Shown here: piece by piece, positions 1 to 7,203 of the stretch | Layout of the letters: each line of letters begins with the position of its first letter | How positions within the stretch are numbered: position 1 is the stretch's first letter | From: Myxococcales bacterium | GTDB taxonomy: Bacteria; Myxococcota_A; UBA9160; SMWR01 | Assembly (NCBI GenBank): GCA_022571825.1 | Contig: JACZXC010000094.1 | Location: 1 to 9,109 of the forward strand | Reading direction: 5' to 3' | Length of the DNA: 9,109 bases | Position numbers and translations under genes: made by a program | Notes under the pieces: model-generated | What the model was told of the DNA's origin: nothing | Seen by the model: only the letters and a program-made list of their open reading frames with translations | The model's database searches: none

Positions 1-165
1 ACCCCCTCCCACGAATTCACCCCATTTCAGCGCAGCGGCTGGGTACTCGCGCATCCCCAAATTCCATGCCAGCCAAAAGTATCCTGAGATGATAGCACGG
101 AGGCGCCGAAGACGAGCGCCCTTCTTCGCCCATATATATCTGCTCCGATGAAACTTCGCGGCCAT
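1..165 (-). CDS. Possible 5' part of an unidentified gene, running off the window
   Basis: An ATG at 163-165 opens a frame of 55 codons with no stop, continuing past base 1. The translation starts MAAKFHRSRYIWAKKGARLR and is rich in basic residues. A hydrophobic, aromatic stretch follows at about residues 25-37 (IISGYFWLAWNLG), and the visible part ends in a small glycine run. The ATG overlaps the stop of an upstream open frame by one base (TAATG), which is the main reason to take it seriously. I do not recognise a family. It could equally be non-coding, since 55 open codons are not significant in DNA of this composition. Confidence 0.25.
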   Translation of the reverse strand, partial: MAAKFHRSRYIWAKKGARLRRLRAIISGYFWLAWNLGMREYPAAALKWGEFVGGG

Positions 166-411
166 TACACCCGCGTCACACTCGGGAGGCGAATGTAACG
201 CCTCTGCGACACGCGCGTGGTTTCCTGTCGGAGTTGCCCCGGGTGTGTCGGCTCTACGAATCCGCCGGCGCCGCCGACCATGCTTGTCAAGCCCGCGAGG
301 GCGCTCACCCTGAATCCAACCTCCATTTCGGCGACCTGGACGAAGCGCGTGGCCCTGGACCAACGGAATATCTCGAAGCCCGGTACGTCTCTGACCTGGA
401 AGAGCCGGCTT
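1..411. other. Region without a recognisable gene, lower GC at its left end
   Basis: I cannot name any gene here. The first 180 bases are about 57% G+C by hand count, below the rest of the window. Between about 170 and 411 several frames on both strands stay open, as often happens in GC-rich DNA, and none gives a protein I recognise. On the minus strand one open frame ends with TAA at 165-167, which shares its last base with an ATG at 163-165 (TAATG). That arrangement can couple translation of adjacent genes, but it may be chance. The region begins exactly where the MBOAT homology of the neighbouring gene fails, so it may be sequence brought in by a rearrangement. Confidence 0.5.
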
Positions 412-891
412 CTAGCTTGATACGTAGAGGGCGTAGTCGAGGCGGTCGCGGATCGGCTCGATGTGGCGCCGGTAGACGTCGAGGGTGTAGCCGAGGGTCT
501 GGAACGTGTAGAAGGAGATGCCGATGGGAAGAACCACGTTGAAGACGAACCCGGGCAGTGAGACGCCGAAAAGGGCAGCCAGGTCGTGGAAGCTTTCTGC
601 AAAGAAGCCCACGTACTTGAAGGCGCCCAGGACCGAGAGATTGGTGACCAGGCTGACGGTCATCCATCCACGACGGTGCGCCGGGTCCGAAGTCCCGGCG
701 ATTCGAAGCGCCACCGCGTAGTCGAGGGCGGTCGAGAACGCCAATAGCCCGCAGAAGCGCCAGTCCCACGCGGCGTAGAAAAGGTAGCTCGCGAGCAGCA
801 GCATTCGGTTCTGGGCGCGATGGGGCAGGGCGGCGTACCCGGCGAGAACGAACGCGAAGAAGAAGCCGAACTCGAAGGTGTTAAAGAGCAT
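412..891 (-). pseudogene. Truncated MBOAT-family O-acyltransferase (AlgI/DltB-like), N-terminal third
   Basis: MBOAT proteins such as AlgI move acyl groups across or onto extracytoplasmic glycans and normally have about 450-520 residues with 10 or more membrane helices. This frame gives only 159 residues. It starts with the family-typical MLFNTFEFGFFFAF and has hydrophobic segments at about 4-22, 28-42, 46-64, 77-97 and 115-135. It carries the signature FKYVGFF at 91-97 and LPIGISFYTFQTLGYTLDVY at 121-140. It ends DYALYVSS and then TAG, where relatives continue as YVSFFPQLVAGPI. Nothing like that continuation is found in any frame downstream, so this is loss or replacement of the rest, not a simple point stop. 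The catalytic His region is absent, so acyltransferase activity is not expected. No good ribosome binding site is visible before the ATG. The gene lies downstream of the TVP38-like gene on the same strand. The family call is firm; pseudogene versus assembly break is not settled. Confidence 0.8.
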
Positions 892-976
892 GCGGGCGGC
901 GGAAGCATAGCCCGGCGAGCTGCGCCGCGAACTCGTCCGCGGGAATCGGCTTCGCGAACCGTTAGCCCTGCATGCG
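881..976 (-). pseudogene. Remnant of an EAL-domain C-terminus with an internal stop
   Basis: In the 166-bp space between the TVP38-like gene and the MBOAT start, one minus-strand frame reads RMQG, stop (TAA at 962-964), then RFAKPIPADEFAAQLAGL, and runs to TAA at 881-883 inside the MBOAT start region. EAL cyclic-di-GMP phosphodiesterases typically end with a block of the form C..MQGY.F.KP.PA.EF..LL. The match is close across both sides of the stop, and the stop sits exactly where a Tyr codon (TAC/TAT) is expected, one substitution away from TAA. No EAL catalytic motif is found upstream, because the preceding sequence is the TVP38-like gene. I take it as a decayed tail of a lost signalling gene. 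It is short, so similarity by chance cannot be excluded. Confidence 0.45.
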
Positions 977-1057
977 GTGGCGACTAGGTCCGCGAAGTTG
1001 GCCTCCGCGAGTCGATCGCCTCCGCTGCCGATTCGTCAAGGCTCCACGGCTGATTCG

Positions 1058-1699
1058 TTAAGGGGTTGGGCTCGTTGGACGCGTTCGGCTCCACAACAGA
1101 AGAAACAGCAGCAAGACGGCCGCTGCGATGCCTGCGGGAATCCAGATTTCGATCGAGTGTGACTCGATCCAAACCAAGAGACCCCGTCCGGCCCAGGTCG
1201 TCAGGGCGATCCCGGGCAGGAAGCCGATGGCCGATCCAACCACGAGAGGGGCAAAGCGCACCTGGGAGAGCCCGAGTCCCCAGTGGGCCCAGGGCGCCAG
1301 GAAGAAGATCAGGCGTACCAGGATCACTCCCACCAGCGCATTCTCGGCGAGGCGGCGGTCGAAGCGTTGAAGCCTCGGGGGCAGACGGCGGGAGATCCAG
1401 TCGCGTCCGACGCCGCGGGCGAGGCTGGCTCCCACCACGCTCGCGCCCACCGCCCCGGCCCAGTTCAGCAGTATGGCGAGCTCGGTGGGCCAGATCGCGA
1501 CCGACGCGAGGATGAAGAGAATGCCCGGGAAACCCAGACCCTCGAGGACCGAGAAGCAAACCACGAAGAGAAGGGCCCCCCACGGACCCGCCGCCGCGAT
1601 GGTTTCGCGCAGCGCCTCCACCTGGAGCTCGCTCCGAGACACCGCGAAGACGATGATCACGGCCGCGAGGGCGATGAGTGCGAGAAGACGCCTGTTCAT
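1058..1699 (-). CDS. TVP38/TMEM64-family (DedA-like, VTT domain) inner-membrane protein
   Basis: This 213-residue protein looks complete. It has a hydrophobic N-terminal segment at 5-20, then a VTT/SNARE-associated domain at about 40-175. The domain holds the expected order: GPWGALLFVVCFSVLEGLGF (39-58), a long hydrophobic Gly/Ala-rich stretch (60-98), a basic amphipathic stretch WISRRLPPRLQRFDRRLAEN (101-120), then LVRLIFFLAPWAHWGLGLS (127-145) and GSAIGFLPGIALTTWAGRG (155-173). A last helix lies at about 186-203, before a short Arg/Pro tail. Members of this family are thought to act in lipid scrambling or membrane homeostasis; some are annotated as phospholipid or undecaprenyl-phosphate flippases. 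A role in recycling a lipid carrier would fit the glycan operon it faces, but that is an inference. Its ATG at 1697-1699 lacks a clear Shine-Dalgarno sequence. Confidence 0.8.
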   Translation of the reverse strand: MNRRLLALIALAAVIIVFAVSRSELQVEALRETIAAAGPWGALLFVVCFSVLEGLGFPGILFILASVAIWPTELAILLNWAGAVGASVVGASLARGVGRDWISRRLPPRLQRFDRRLAENALVGVILVRLIFFLAPWAHWGLGLSQVRFAPLVVGSAIGFLPGIALTTWAGRGLLVWIESHSIEIWIPAGIAAAVLLLFLLLWSRTRPTSPTP

Positions 1700-1772
1700 G
1701 GGATGGGGTTCGGCTCCCAGGGCGATCGATCAGGATACCGGTCGCCCGGCGGAGCGGTACTCTCGGCCCCTC
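1700..1772. promoter_or_regulatory. Divergent intergenic region, likely promoters, with an imperfect inverted repeat
   Basis: These 73 bases separate two divergently read genes and are the only space upstream of the four-gene plus-strand operon, so both promoters should lie here or just inside the neighbouring genes. I see no convincing -35/-10 pair. An inverted repeat, ggcgatcg (1721-1728) and cggtcgcc (1739-1746), matches at 7 of 8 positions around a 10-base loop and could be an operator or a weak hairpin. GGAG at 1751-1754 is too far from the GTG at 1773 to act as a normal ribosome binding site. Confidence 0.35.
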
Positions 1773-3182
1773 GTGAAGCTCTCGATCGTGGGACATGCGT
1801 GCATGCGCGTCGAGGCCGGGGACCTGCGGCTGGTGGTCGATCCCTGGCTCTCGGGGCCCATCTACTGGGGGGCCTGGTCCCACTGCCCCGAGCCCGTGTA
1901 CGACGATTCGATCTTCGAAGCCGACCATCTCTTCATCACCCATTGGCACTACGACCACTTCGACGCCAACTCCCTGCGCCGCTTTCGCAAGGACGCTCGG
2001 GTCTTCGTGCCCCGGTTTCCGGTCTCGGCCTTGGCCAATCAGCTTCGCGAGCTCGGCTTCCAGCGTGTCACCGAGATGGTCGAGGCCCGGCGCTACCGGC
2101 TGGGTCCGGACTTCGCGATCACCGCGTTCCAGATCCAATATCTGGACGACTCGGTGCTCGTCGTCGAGGCGGGGGGCGTCGTCATCGTCGACCTGAACGA
2201 CGCGAAGCCGCTGCCCCCCTCCTGGCGCGCGATCCGGCGACGCTTCCCTCGGCCGGATTTCATGCTTCGGAGTCATTCGCCCGCCTGGTCATTTCCGACC
2301 TGCTACACGTTCGAAGACGAAGCTGAAGCGGTGGCCGTCGAGCGCGATTCGTACATGGCCGCTTTTCGTGAGGCCGCGCGCATTCTCGAGCCCCGATTCG
2401 CCGTCCCCTTCGCTAGCGCCGTGTGCCATCTGCATCGAGAGGCGCGGTCGGAGAATCGGCACCTGGTGCCGAGCGCCGAGATGGCAGATTACCTGGCGCG
2501 ACATCCTCTTCCCGGACGCACCGAGTTCGTGCGAATGTCCCACGGTGCGAGCTGGAGCTCCGAGTCCGGCTTCGAGGGCACCGAAAGGGCGGCGCAGCTC
2601 GATTTCCTCACCGAAGTCGAGCGCCTGGCCACCCGGCGCGAGCGCGAGTTGGCGCGCCTCTACGCGGTCGAGGATGCCGTCGTCCTGGACCATTCGGCGT
2701 TCCGCGACTATTTCCAGCAGTTTTTCCGGTCGCTCGGACCGTTCCGGCGCCTGCTTCGCAGCGTCTGGGTGTTTCGCCTCCGCCGAGGTGAGACCCTCGA
2801 GTACTGGACCGTGGACTTCGCGAGGTCGCGGGTGACCCAGGGGACGACCGAACCCGAGAGCTACACGAGCCGCATCGATGTCCACCCCGCCGTACTGTCG
2901 GATGCCCTCGAGACCCGCGTTGTCGCCAACATCGAGATCGCGAAACGCTGGCGGGTTCACGTGCGCAGGGGCGGGGTCACCGGACATTTGCTGCTGTGGG
3001 TTCTGATTTCGCTGTTCGAGGCGGGATATCTGACGCGGCGGAATCTCCTGACCGCACGCTTCGTCGCGGGATATGCGCGGCGACTGCCGGAGGTAGTGCA
3101 CTACGTGTTGCTGTTGGTTCGAGTGCTGCGTCGAGGAGTTTCTGCGGCGGCTGAGACCGTGAGCGGCGTGGAATCGCACTGA
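1773..3182 (+). CDS. MBL-fold metallo-hydrolase, CMP-Neu5Ac hydroxylase-like without Rieske domain
   Basis: I place the start at GTG 1773, giving 469 residues that begin VKLSIVGHACMRVEAGDLRL, a standard first strand for this fold. A longer open frame runs upstream, but it is antisense to the TVP38-like gene. The metal motif HxHxDH is present as THWHYDHFD (H57, H59, D61, H62). Further family-like motifs are VVIVDLNDAK (136-145), RSHSPAWSFPTCY (166-178) and EPRFAVPFASAVCHLHREARS (206-226). The last resembles the CMP-N-acetylneuraminate hydroxylase (CMAH) stretch ending in PFAGYFVESHPSD. The C-terminal third has an RDYFQQFF segment near 311-318, an SCP2-like block (YTSRIDVHPAVLSDALE, 364-380) and an amphipathic helix around 402-420. 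CMAH oxidises a nucleotide sugar using an N-terminal Rieske [2Fe-2S] domain. No Rieske cysteine/histidine motif is visible here, so hydroxylation is not proven. A sugar- or lipid-modifying hydrolase or oxygenase is the cautious reading. It is the first gene of the operon, 6 bp before the glycosyltransferase. Confidence 0.7.
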   Translation: MKLSIVGHACMRVEAGDLRLVVDPWLSGPIYWGAWSHCPEPVYDDSIFEADHLFITHWHYDHFDANSLRRFRKDARVFVPRFPVSALANQLRELGFQRVTEMVEARRYRLGPDFAITAFQIQYLDDSVLVVEAGGVVIVDLNDAKPLPPSWRAIRRRFPRPDFMLRSHSPAWSFPTCYTFEDEAEAVAVERDSYMAAFREAARILEPRFAVPFASAVCHLHREARSENRHLVPSAEMADYLARHPLPGRTEFVRMSHGASWSSESGFEGTERAAQLDFLTEVERLATRRERELARLYAVEDAVVLDHSAFRDYFQQFFRSLGPFRRLLRSVWVFRLRRGETLEYWTVDFARSRVTQGTTEPESYTSRIDVHPAVLSDALETRVVANIEIAKRWRVHVRRGGVTGHLLLWVLISLFEAGYLTRRNLLTARFVAGYARRLPEVVHYVLLLVRVLRRGVSAAAETVSGVESH

Positions 3183-3188
3183 ACGCGT

Positions 3189-4172
3189 GTGATACGCTCG
3201 CCTTCAACCGTGCCCGAACCGCGCCCCGATCATCCGTTCATCTCCATCGTGGTTCCCGTTCTCGATGAAGAGGAGTGCGTCGAGGAACTCGCGCGTCGGA
3301 TCGACGAGGTGATGGCCGGGGTGGATGCGGAGTACGAGTTGATCTTCGTCGACGACGGCAGCCGCGACGGCACGCCGGAGAGAGTCGCCGAGCTGCACAA
3401 GGCGGCCCCGTCCCGCGTGCAATCGATTCGCTTCACCCGCAGCTTTGGCCACCAGGCGGCCCTGGTGGCCGGCCTGCGCCACGCCCGCGGCGATGCGGTG
3501 GTGACCATGGACGGCGACCTCCAGCACCCCCCCGAGTTCCTTCCGACACTCATCGATGCCTGGCGCGAGGGCGCGGACGTCGTGCACACGGTGCGTCGCT
3601 TGGCCCCCGGCACCGCCCGCAGCCGCAAGGAGCGCACGGCCCATGTGTTCTATCGGGTCATGTCCGCCCTCGGGTCGGTACCGGTGATTCCAGCGAGTGC
3701 GGATTTCCGCCTGCTGGACCGGCGGGTGGTGGACGCATTCAATACCCTGGAGGAGCGATTCATCTATGCCCGTGGGCTGATCCCGTGGCTGGGTTTTCGG
3801 GATGCCCGGGTGGAATACCAGGTGGGAGAGCGCTACGCCGGTCAGAGCAAGTACAGCTTCTGGCCGATGTTGCGGCTGGCCCTGGACGGGCTCTTCTCCT
3901 TCTCCGTGCTGCCGTTGCGATTGATCTCGCTTCTGGGGCTGGTGACGACGCTCTTCGGTGTGGCTTTTGGGGTCCATGCTCTGATCGCGCATCTGACCGG
4001 CGGCGTGGCCGCGAGCGGCTGGACGTCGGTCGTCGTGCTGATCCTGATCTTCGGCGGCGTGCAGCTGCTATCAGTCGGCATACTGAGTGAGTACGTCGGC
4101 CGGGTGTACGACGAGGTCAAGCGCCGGCCGCGCTACGTCATCGAGTCCCGGAGCGAGCCGGACTCTCCGTGA
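3189..4172 (+). CDS. Family 2 glycosyltransferase, DPM1/ArnC-type, polyprenyl-phosphate dependent
   Basis: The protein has 327 residues from GTG 3189; a second in-frame GTG at 3210 is also possible and would remove seven residues. The GT-A domain shows ISIVVPVLDEEE (18-29), the nucleotide-sugar motif VDDGSRDGT (54-62), FTRSFGHQAALVAGL (82-96), MDGDLQHPPE (107-116), ADFRLLDR (171-178) and RYAGQSKYSFWPM (215-227). Two membrane helices follow at about 237-265 and 279-299, then the tail SEYVGRVYDEVKRRPRYVIE (300-319) that is typical of the GtrB/ArnC/DPM1-like group. Such enzymes transfer a sugar from a nucleotide donor to undecaprenyl or dolichyl phosphate on the cytoplasmic face, making the donor for extracytoplasmic GT-C enzymes. 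The sugar cannot be told from sequence. A GT-C-like protein two genes downstream supports this role. The gene ends in a 4-bp GTGA overlap with the next start. Confidence 0.9.
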   Translation: MIRSPSTVPEPRPDHPFISIVVPVLDEEECVEELARRIDEVMAGVDAEYELIFVDDGSRDGTPERVAELHKAAPSRVQSIRFTRSFGHQAALVAGLRHARGDAVVTMDGDLQHPPEFLPTLIDAWREGADVVHTVRRLAPGTARSRKERTAHVFYRVMSALGSVPVIPASADFRLLDRRVVDAFNTLEERFIYARGLIPWLGFRDARVEYQVGERYAGQSKYSFWPMLRLALDGLFSFSVLPLRLISLLGLVTTLFGVAFGVHALIAHLTGGVAASGWTSVVVLILIFGGVQLLSVGILSEYVGRVYDEVKRRPRYVIESRSEPDSP

Positions 4173-5023
4173 GCTGTGCGGTTTGCGGCGCGGCCCGCGC
4201 GCGCAGCAAGCTGCGCACGGGTGGTGTCGAGATCCTCGAGTGTGCGTCCTGTGGGCTGGCTTTCTGGAGGAGTCCCTCGGGCCATCGCCCCGAAACGGTC
4301 TACGACGCCGCGTATTTCGCGGGCACTTCGGCAGATCACGGCTACGACGATTACGGGAACCTCGAGCGCTCGCTTCGACGCACCTTCGCGCGGCGGCTGT
4401 CGCGCATGCCGATTCCCGCGGCGGGCTCGCGCTTGCTCGACGTGGGCGCGGCCTATGGTTTCGCCCTGGTCGAGGCTCGACGTGCCGGTTGGGTGGCGGT
4501 GGGCCTCGAGATCTCGGCCGATGCCGCGCGGCGAGCGAGACGACTCAACCCGGGGCGGCTGGTGATCGCGAACGCGGCGGCGGTGCCCTGCGCCGGCGAC
4601 AGCTTCGACGCGGTCACTCTGTGGGACGTACTCGAGCACCTGCCGGAGCCCCACGCGGCGCTGGCCGAGATCGCGCGAATTCTGCGCCCGGGGGGTCGCC
4701 TGGTCCTCACGACCGGCGACGTCGGAAGTCTCGCTGCGCGCCTGTCGGGGTCCCGCTGGCATCTGTACACGATTCCCGAGCATCTGTTCTTTTACACGCG
4801 AAAGAGTCTGCGCATGCTCCTCGAGGCCCACGGGTTTCGAGTGGAGTCGTTGCGCGCCGAGGGCTCGACCTACACCCTGGGCTACCTGATGGAACGGCTC
4901 CGCAAGACTCTCCTCCGGCGTTCATCGCCGACCCGGACCCGCTGGCCGGGTTCGGAGCTGCGGGTGCCCGTGAACCTGTTCGACATCGTGACGGCTCGGG
5001 CGGTACTCGGTGAGCGCGGGTGA
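4169..5023 (+). CDS. Class I SAM-dependent methyltransferase with N-terminal Cys4 zinc-binding knuckle
   Basis: Starting at GTG 4169 the protein has 284 residues. CxxC pairs at C3/C6 and C25/C28 form a probable zinc knuckle, as in many Methyltransf_23-type enzymes from polysaccharide loci. The Rossmann core follows: SRLLDVGAAYGFALVEARRA (87-106, SAM motif I), an acidic VGLEIS (111-116), the motif with DSFDAVTLWDVLEHLPEPHA (144-163) and LRPGGRLVLTTGDVGS (172-187). WHLYTIPEHLFFYTRKSL (197-214), then a short helix and HGF, is the usual end of this family. Targets of relatives include glycans, quinones and small metabolites; the setting favours a sugar or lipid-linked glycan, by inference. Its start overlaps the preceding stop by four bases and its stop overlaps the next start by four bases (GTGA both times), so translation is probably coupled. 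Confidence 0.85.
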   Translation: MSCAVCGAARARSKLRTGGVEILECASCGLAFWRSPSGHRPETVYDAAYFAGTSADHGYDDYGNLERSLRRTFARRLSRMPIPAAGSRLLDVGAAYGFALVEARRAGWVAVGLEISADAARRARRLNPGRLVIANAAAVPCAGDSFDAVTLWDVLEHLPEPHAALAEIARILRPGGRLVLTTGDVGSLAARLSGSRWHLYTIPEHLFFYTRKSLRMLLEAHGFRVESLRAEGSTYTLGYLMERLRKTLLRRSSPTRTRWPGSELRVPVNLFDIVTARAVLGERG

Positions 5024-7203
5024 GAAGATCGGAACGGATCGCGTTGCTGGGCGCGGCCGTCGCCCTCATGGGGCTCTGGCTGCTCATCGGCACCCAGGCG
5101 ACGCTGCCCGAGCTGACGGGAAGGGCCCGGGGCTGGTCGGGAGACTTCGTCGACTACTACCTCCCGAACGCGGAATACGCCGGGTCGCGATTCGCCCGGG
5201 GCGAGCTGCCCCTGTGGAATCCGCATCAGAGCGCCGGTAATCCGTTTCTGGCTTCTCTGCAGGTGGGTGCCCTGTACCCGCCCAATTTTCTTCACGGGGT
5301 GCTTCCCGCTCAGACGGCCTTCCTCGTGCTGGCGGCCCTGCACCTGGGCCTCGCGGTGGTCTTGGCCGGGGCCCTCGCGGCGTCGCTGGGCGCCGGACCC
5401 TGGGGCGGCGCCCTGGCGGGCATCGCCTATGCCAGTTCGCTTCAGGTGGTCGGCGCCATCTGGTCCCCCCCGACGCATTACGCCGCGGCCTGGGCGCCCG
5501 GACTGCTGCTCACCGTCGATCGCGTAATCGCACGGGCTACGGCGCGGCGGACCGTGGCGCTCGCGGTGGCGATTGCGATGTCGCTTCTTTCCGGGTGGCC
5601 CTACACGTTCGCGATGTCGGCTCTGGCGGCCGGTTTCTATTCGGCGGTGCTTCTCGGAGATCGGGCCGTCCGGTCGCGACGGATACCCTGGCCCACGGGC
5701 GTCGCCCTGATCATCGGAGCGATCGCCGGACTCATGCTGGCGGCGCCCCAGATGCTTCCGGCGGTTGAACTCGTGCAGCGAAGCTGTCGCGCTCTGGGTT
5801 CCCTGGTGATGGCCCAGGCCGTGTTCGTCGACACGCCCCACGATCCCTCGGCCTTTCTTTCCACCTTGCTGCGCGACAGGTTCAACGACGGCGTTCCCGG
5901 GGCGCTCTGCGTGCCGCTGGCGATGCTGGCTTTGCTGCTTCCGGGTCCCGGTCGCGGGCGGGTTGCGGTGTTGCTGGCCGTTGGCGCACTGGCCCTGATG
6001 ACGTCCTTCCCGGGCCACCTGCCGCTCTACAGCTGGCTTCGCGAGCTGCCTCTACTCGGTGATTTCCGCTTTCCGTACAAGTATCGGCTGCTCTTGACCC
6101 TCAGCCTCGCAACCGCGGCCGGCGTCGGGACGGCGCGACTTCAGCACCTGTTGGGGCGTTGGCCTCAGGTCGCCCTCGCCGCGGCGGTGACGGCGCCGTT
6201 GCTTCTGACCGCGACCGCTGCCCTCCCGGTCTTCCAGCGCGTGCTTCCCTTCGCGCGCAATGCACCGGTGCGAACCTCCCTAGATCGCGAGCTGGAGGAT
6301 CTGGGCGTGGTGGATCCGGCTCGCGGGTTCGATCGCGTCTACTGGACCGGTCGCACGGAGCGGCTGCGCGAGTGGCGCGAAATATACGCTGTCCACGACC
6401 TGGAGCCTCTCACCCTGGCGCGAGCCGGTCAGATGCTCACCTTCTTCGAAACCGGGCGACCGCGCACCGTCTTTACGCCATCGCCGGATGCCCCGAGGCG
6501 AGGAGATCGGGTGGTGGCTCCCTTCTCGGGCCTGCTGTGGATGCCCTGGGACGGCGATCGTGCCGCGATCCTGGACCTGTTCTCCGCTCGACTCATCGTG
6601 AGCCCCACGGCCCACGTCTGGCTGGTCGATCGCTATCGACGGCTTTCGCCCGAAGGCGTGAAGCCCGCCGTGTTCGACAACCCGTACGCGTTGCCCCGTG
6701 CCTACCGGGTCCGGCAGGCATTGCCGGAGCCGCCGACGCTCGTGGCAGGGCTGCGTCAGCTCGCGTCCGGGCGTTTCGATCTGCGGCGCTTCGCCATCCT
6801 CGACGCACCACCGCCCGAACTGCGCCCCCGGCTGGGCCGTCGGTTGCGCGGGGCAACCGGGGAGGTCGAGATCCTCGAGCTCGCGCCCGAGCGCGTGGTA
6901 CTGCGCACGCGAGGCGACCATCCCGCCGCCGTCGTTCTGACCGATGCCCACTATCCCGGTTGGGAGGCGACCCTCGACGGGTCGCCCACCCCGTTGTTGC
7001 GGGCCAACCTGATGTTCCGCGCGGTGGCGGTCCCGCCGGGCGAGCACGAGATCGTGATGCGCTACCGGCCCGCGACCCTTCGGTGGGGCTTTGCGATCGC
7101 CCTGCTGGCGGTCATCGGCTGCGTCGGTGCCTCGCTGCGCTCGTCGCGGGAGCCCGGGGTGCCGCGCGCTGGCACCGGATCTAGCGCTTCAGCCAGTCGA
7201 TGA
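5020..7203 (+). CDS. YfhO-like polytopic membrane protein, probable GT-C glycosyltransferase
   Basis: The 727-residue protein starts at GTG 5020, inside the preceding stop. A first helix lies at about 7-25, followed by a periplasmic-loop motif with acidic residues, SGDFVDYYLPNAEY (40-53), then GELPLWNPHQSAGNP (61-75) and ALYPPNFLHG (84-93). This is the YfhO pattern of acidic loop plus PLWNP. Several hydrophobic segments span about 97-400, including one after the FRFPYKYR motif (349-356). A soluble C-terminal half follows, ending in the YfhO hallmark HYPGWEATLDGS (644-655) and a PPGEHEIVMRYRP block, with a last helix near 690-706. YfhO relatives are thought to glycosylate lipid-carrier-linked or wall glycans outside the membrane, using polyprenyl-phosphate sugars. 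The GT2 gene in the same operon would supply such a donor. The acceptor is unknown. The last 23 bases overlap the convergent fused gene. Confidence 0.8.
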   Translation: MRRSERIALLGAAVALMGLWLLIGTQATLPELTGRARGWSGDFVDYYLPNAEYAGSRFARGELPLWNPHQSAGNPFLASLQVGALYPPNFLHGVLPAQTAFLVLAALHLGLAVVLAGALAASLGAGPWGGALAGIAYASSLQVVGAIWSPPTHYAAAWAPGLLLTVDRVIARATARRTVALAVAIAMSLLSGWPYTFAMSALAAGFYSAVLLGDRAVRSRRIPWPTGVALIIGAIAGLMLAAPQMLPAVELVQRSCRALGSLVMAQAVFVDTPHDPSAFLSTLLRDRFNDGVPGALCVPLAMLALLLPGPGRGRVAVLLAVGALALMTSFPGHLPLYSWLRELPLLGDFRFPYKYRLLLTLSLATAAGVGTARLQHLLGRWPQVALAAAVTAPLLLTATAALPVFQRVLPFARNAPVRTSLDRELEDLGVVDPARGFDRVYWTGRTERLREWREIYAVHDLEPLTLARAGQMLTFFETGRPRTVFTPSPDAPRRGDRVVAPFSGLLWMPWDGDRAAILDLFSARLIVSPTAHVWLVDRYRRLSPEGVKPAVFDNPYALPRAYRVRQALPEPPTLVAGLRQLASGRFDLRRFAILDAPPPELRPRLGRRLRGATGEVEILELAPERVVLRTRGDHPAAVVLTDAHYPGWEATLDGSPTPLLRANLMFRAVAVPPGEHEIVMRYRPATLRWGFAIALLAVIGCVGASLRSSREPGVPRAGTGSSASASR
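7158..7176. terminator. Hairpin at the convergent gene ends, possible weak bidirectional terminator
   Basis: GGTGCC (7158-7163) and GGCACC (7171-7176) form a perfect 6-bp inverted repeat with a 7-base loop. It sits 4 bases beyond the stop of the minus-strand fused gene (7181-7183) and 24 bases before the stop of the plus-strand YfhO-like gene (7201-7203). Neither side has the T-run of a classic intrinsic terminator, so it may just limit read-through between converging transcripts or be incidental in GC-rich coding DNA. Confidence 0.25.

Noticed and set aside
20..75. Possible insertion-sequence end with two similar GGAATTTGGGG / GAAATGGGGTGAATT blocks on the minus strand
   Set aside because: The blocks are reminiscent of IS21-type terminal repeats, but there is no transposase, no partner end and no target duplication in view.
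234..542. Plus-strand open frame reading into the MBOAT region
   Set aside because: Its second half is antisense to the clear MBOAT coding sequence and the rest matches no family I know.
1473..1772. N-terminal extension of the MBL-fold protein to an ATG at 1473
   Set aside because: The extension is antisense to the TVP38-like gene and has no domain character; GTG 1773 begins exactly at the first strand of the fold.
984..2276. Long minus-strand open frame of 430 codons across the TVP38-like gene and the start of the MBL gene
   Set aside because: Its translation is low-complexity Arg/Gly/Pro-rich with no family motif, and it overlaps two genes with clear domain signatures; it is a shadow of GC-rich coding DNA.
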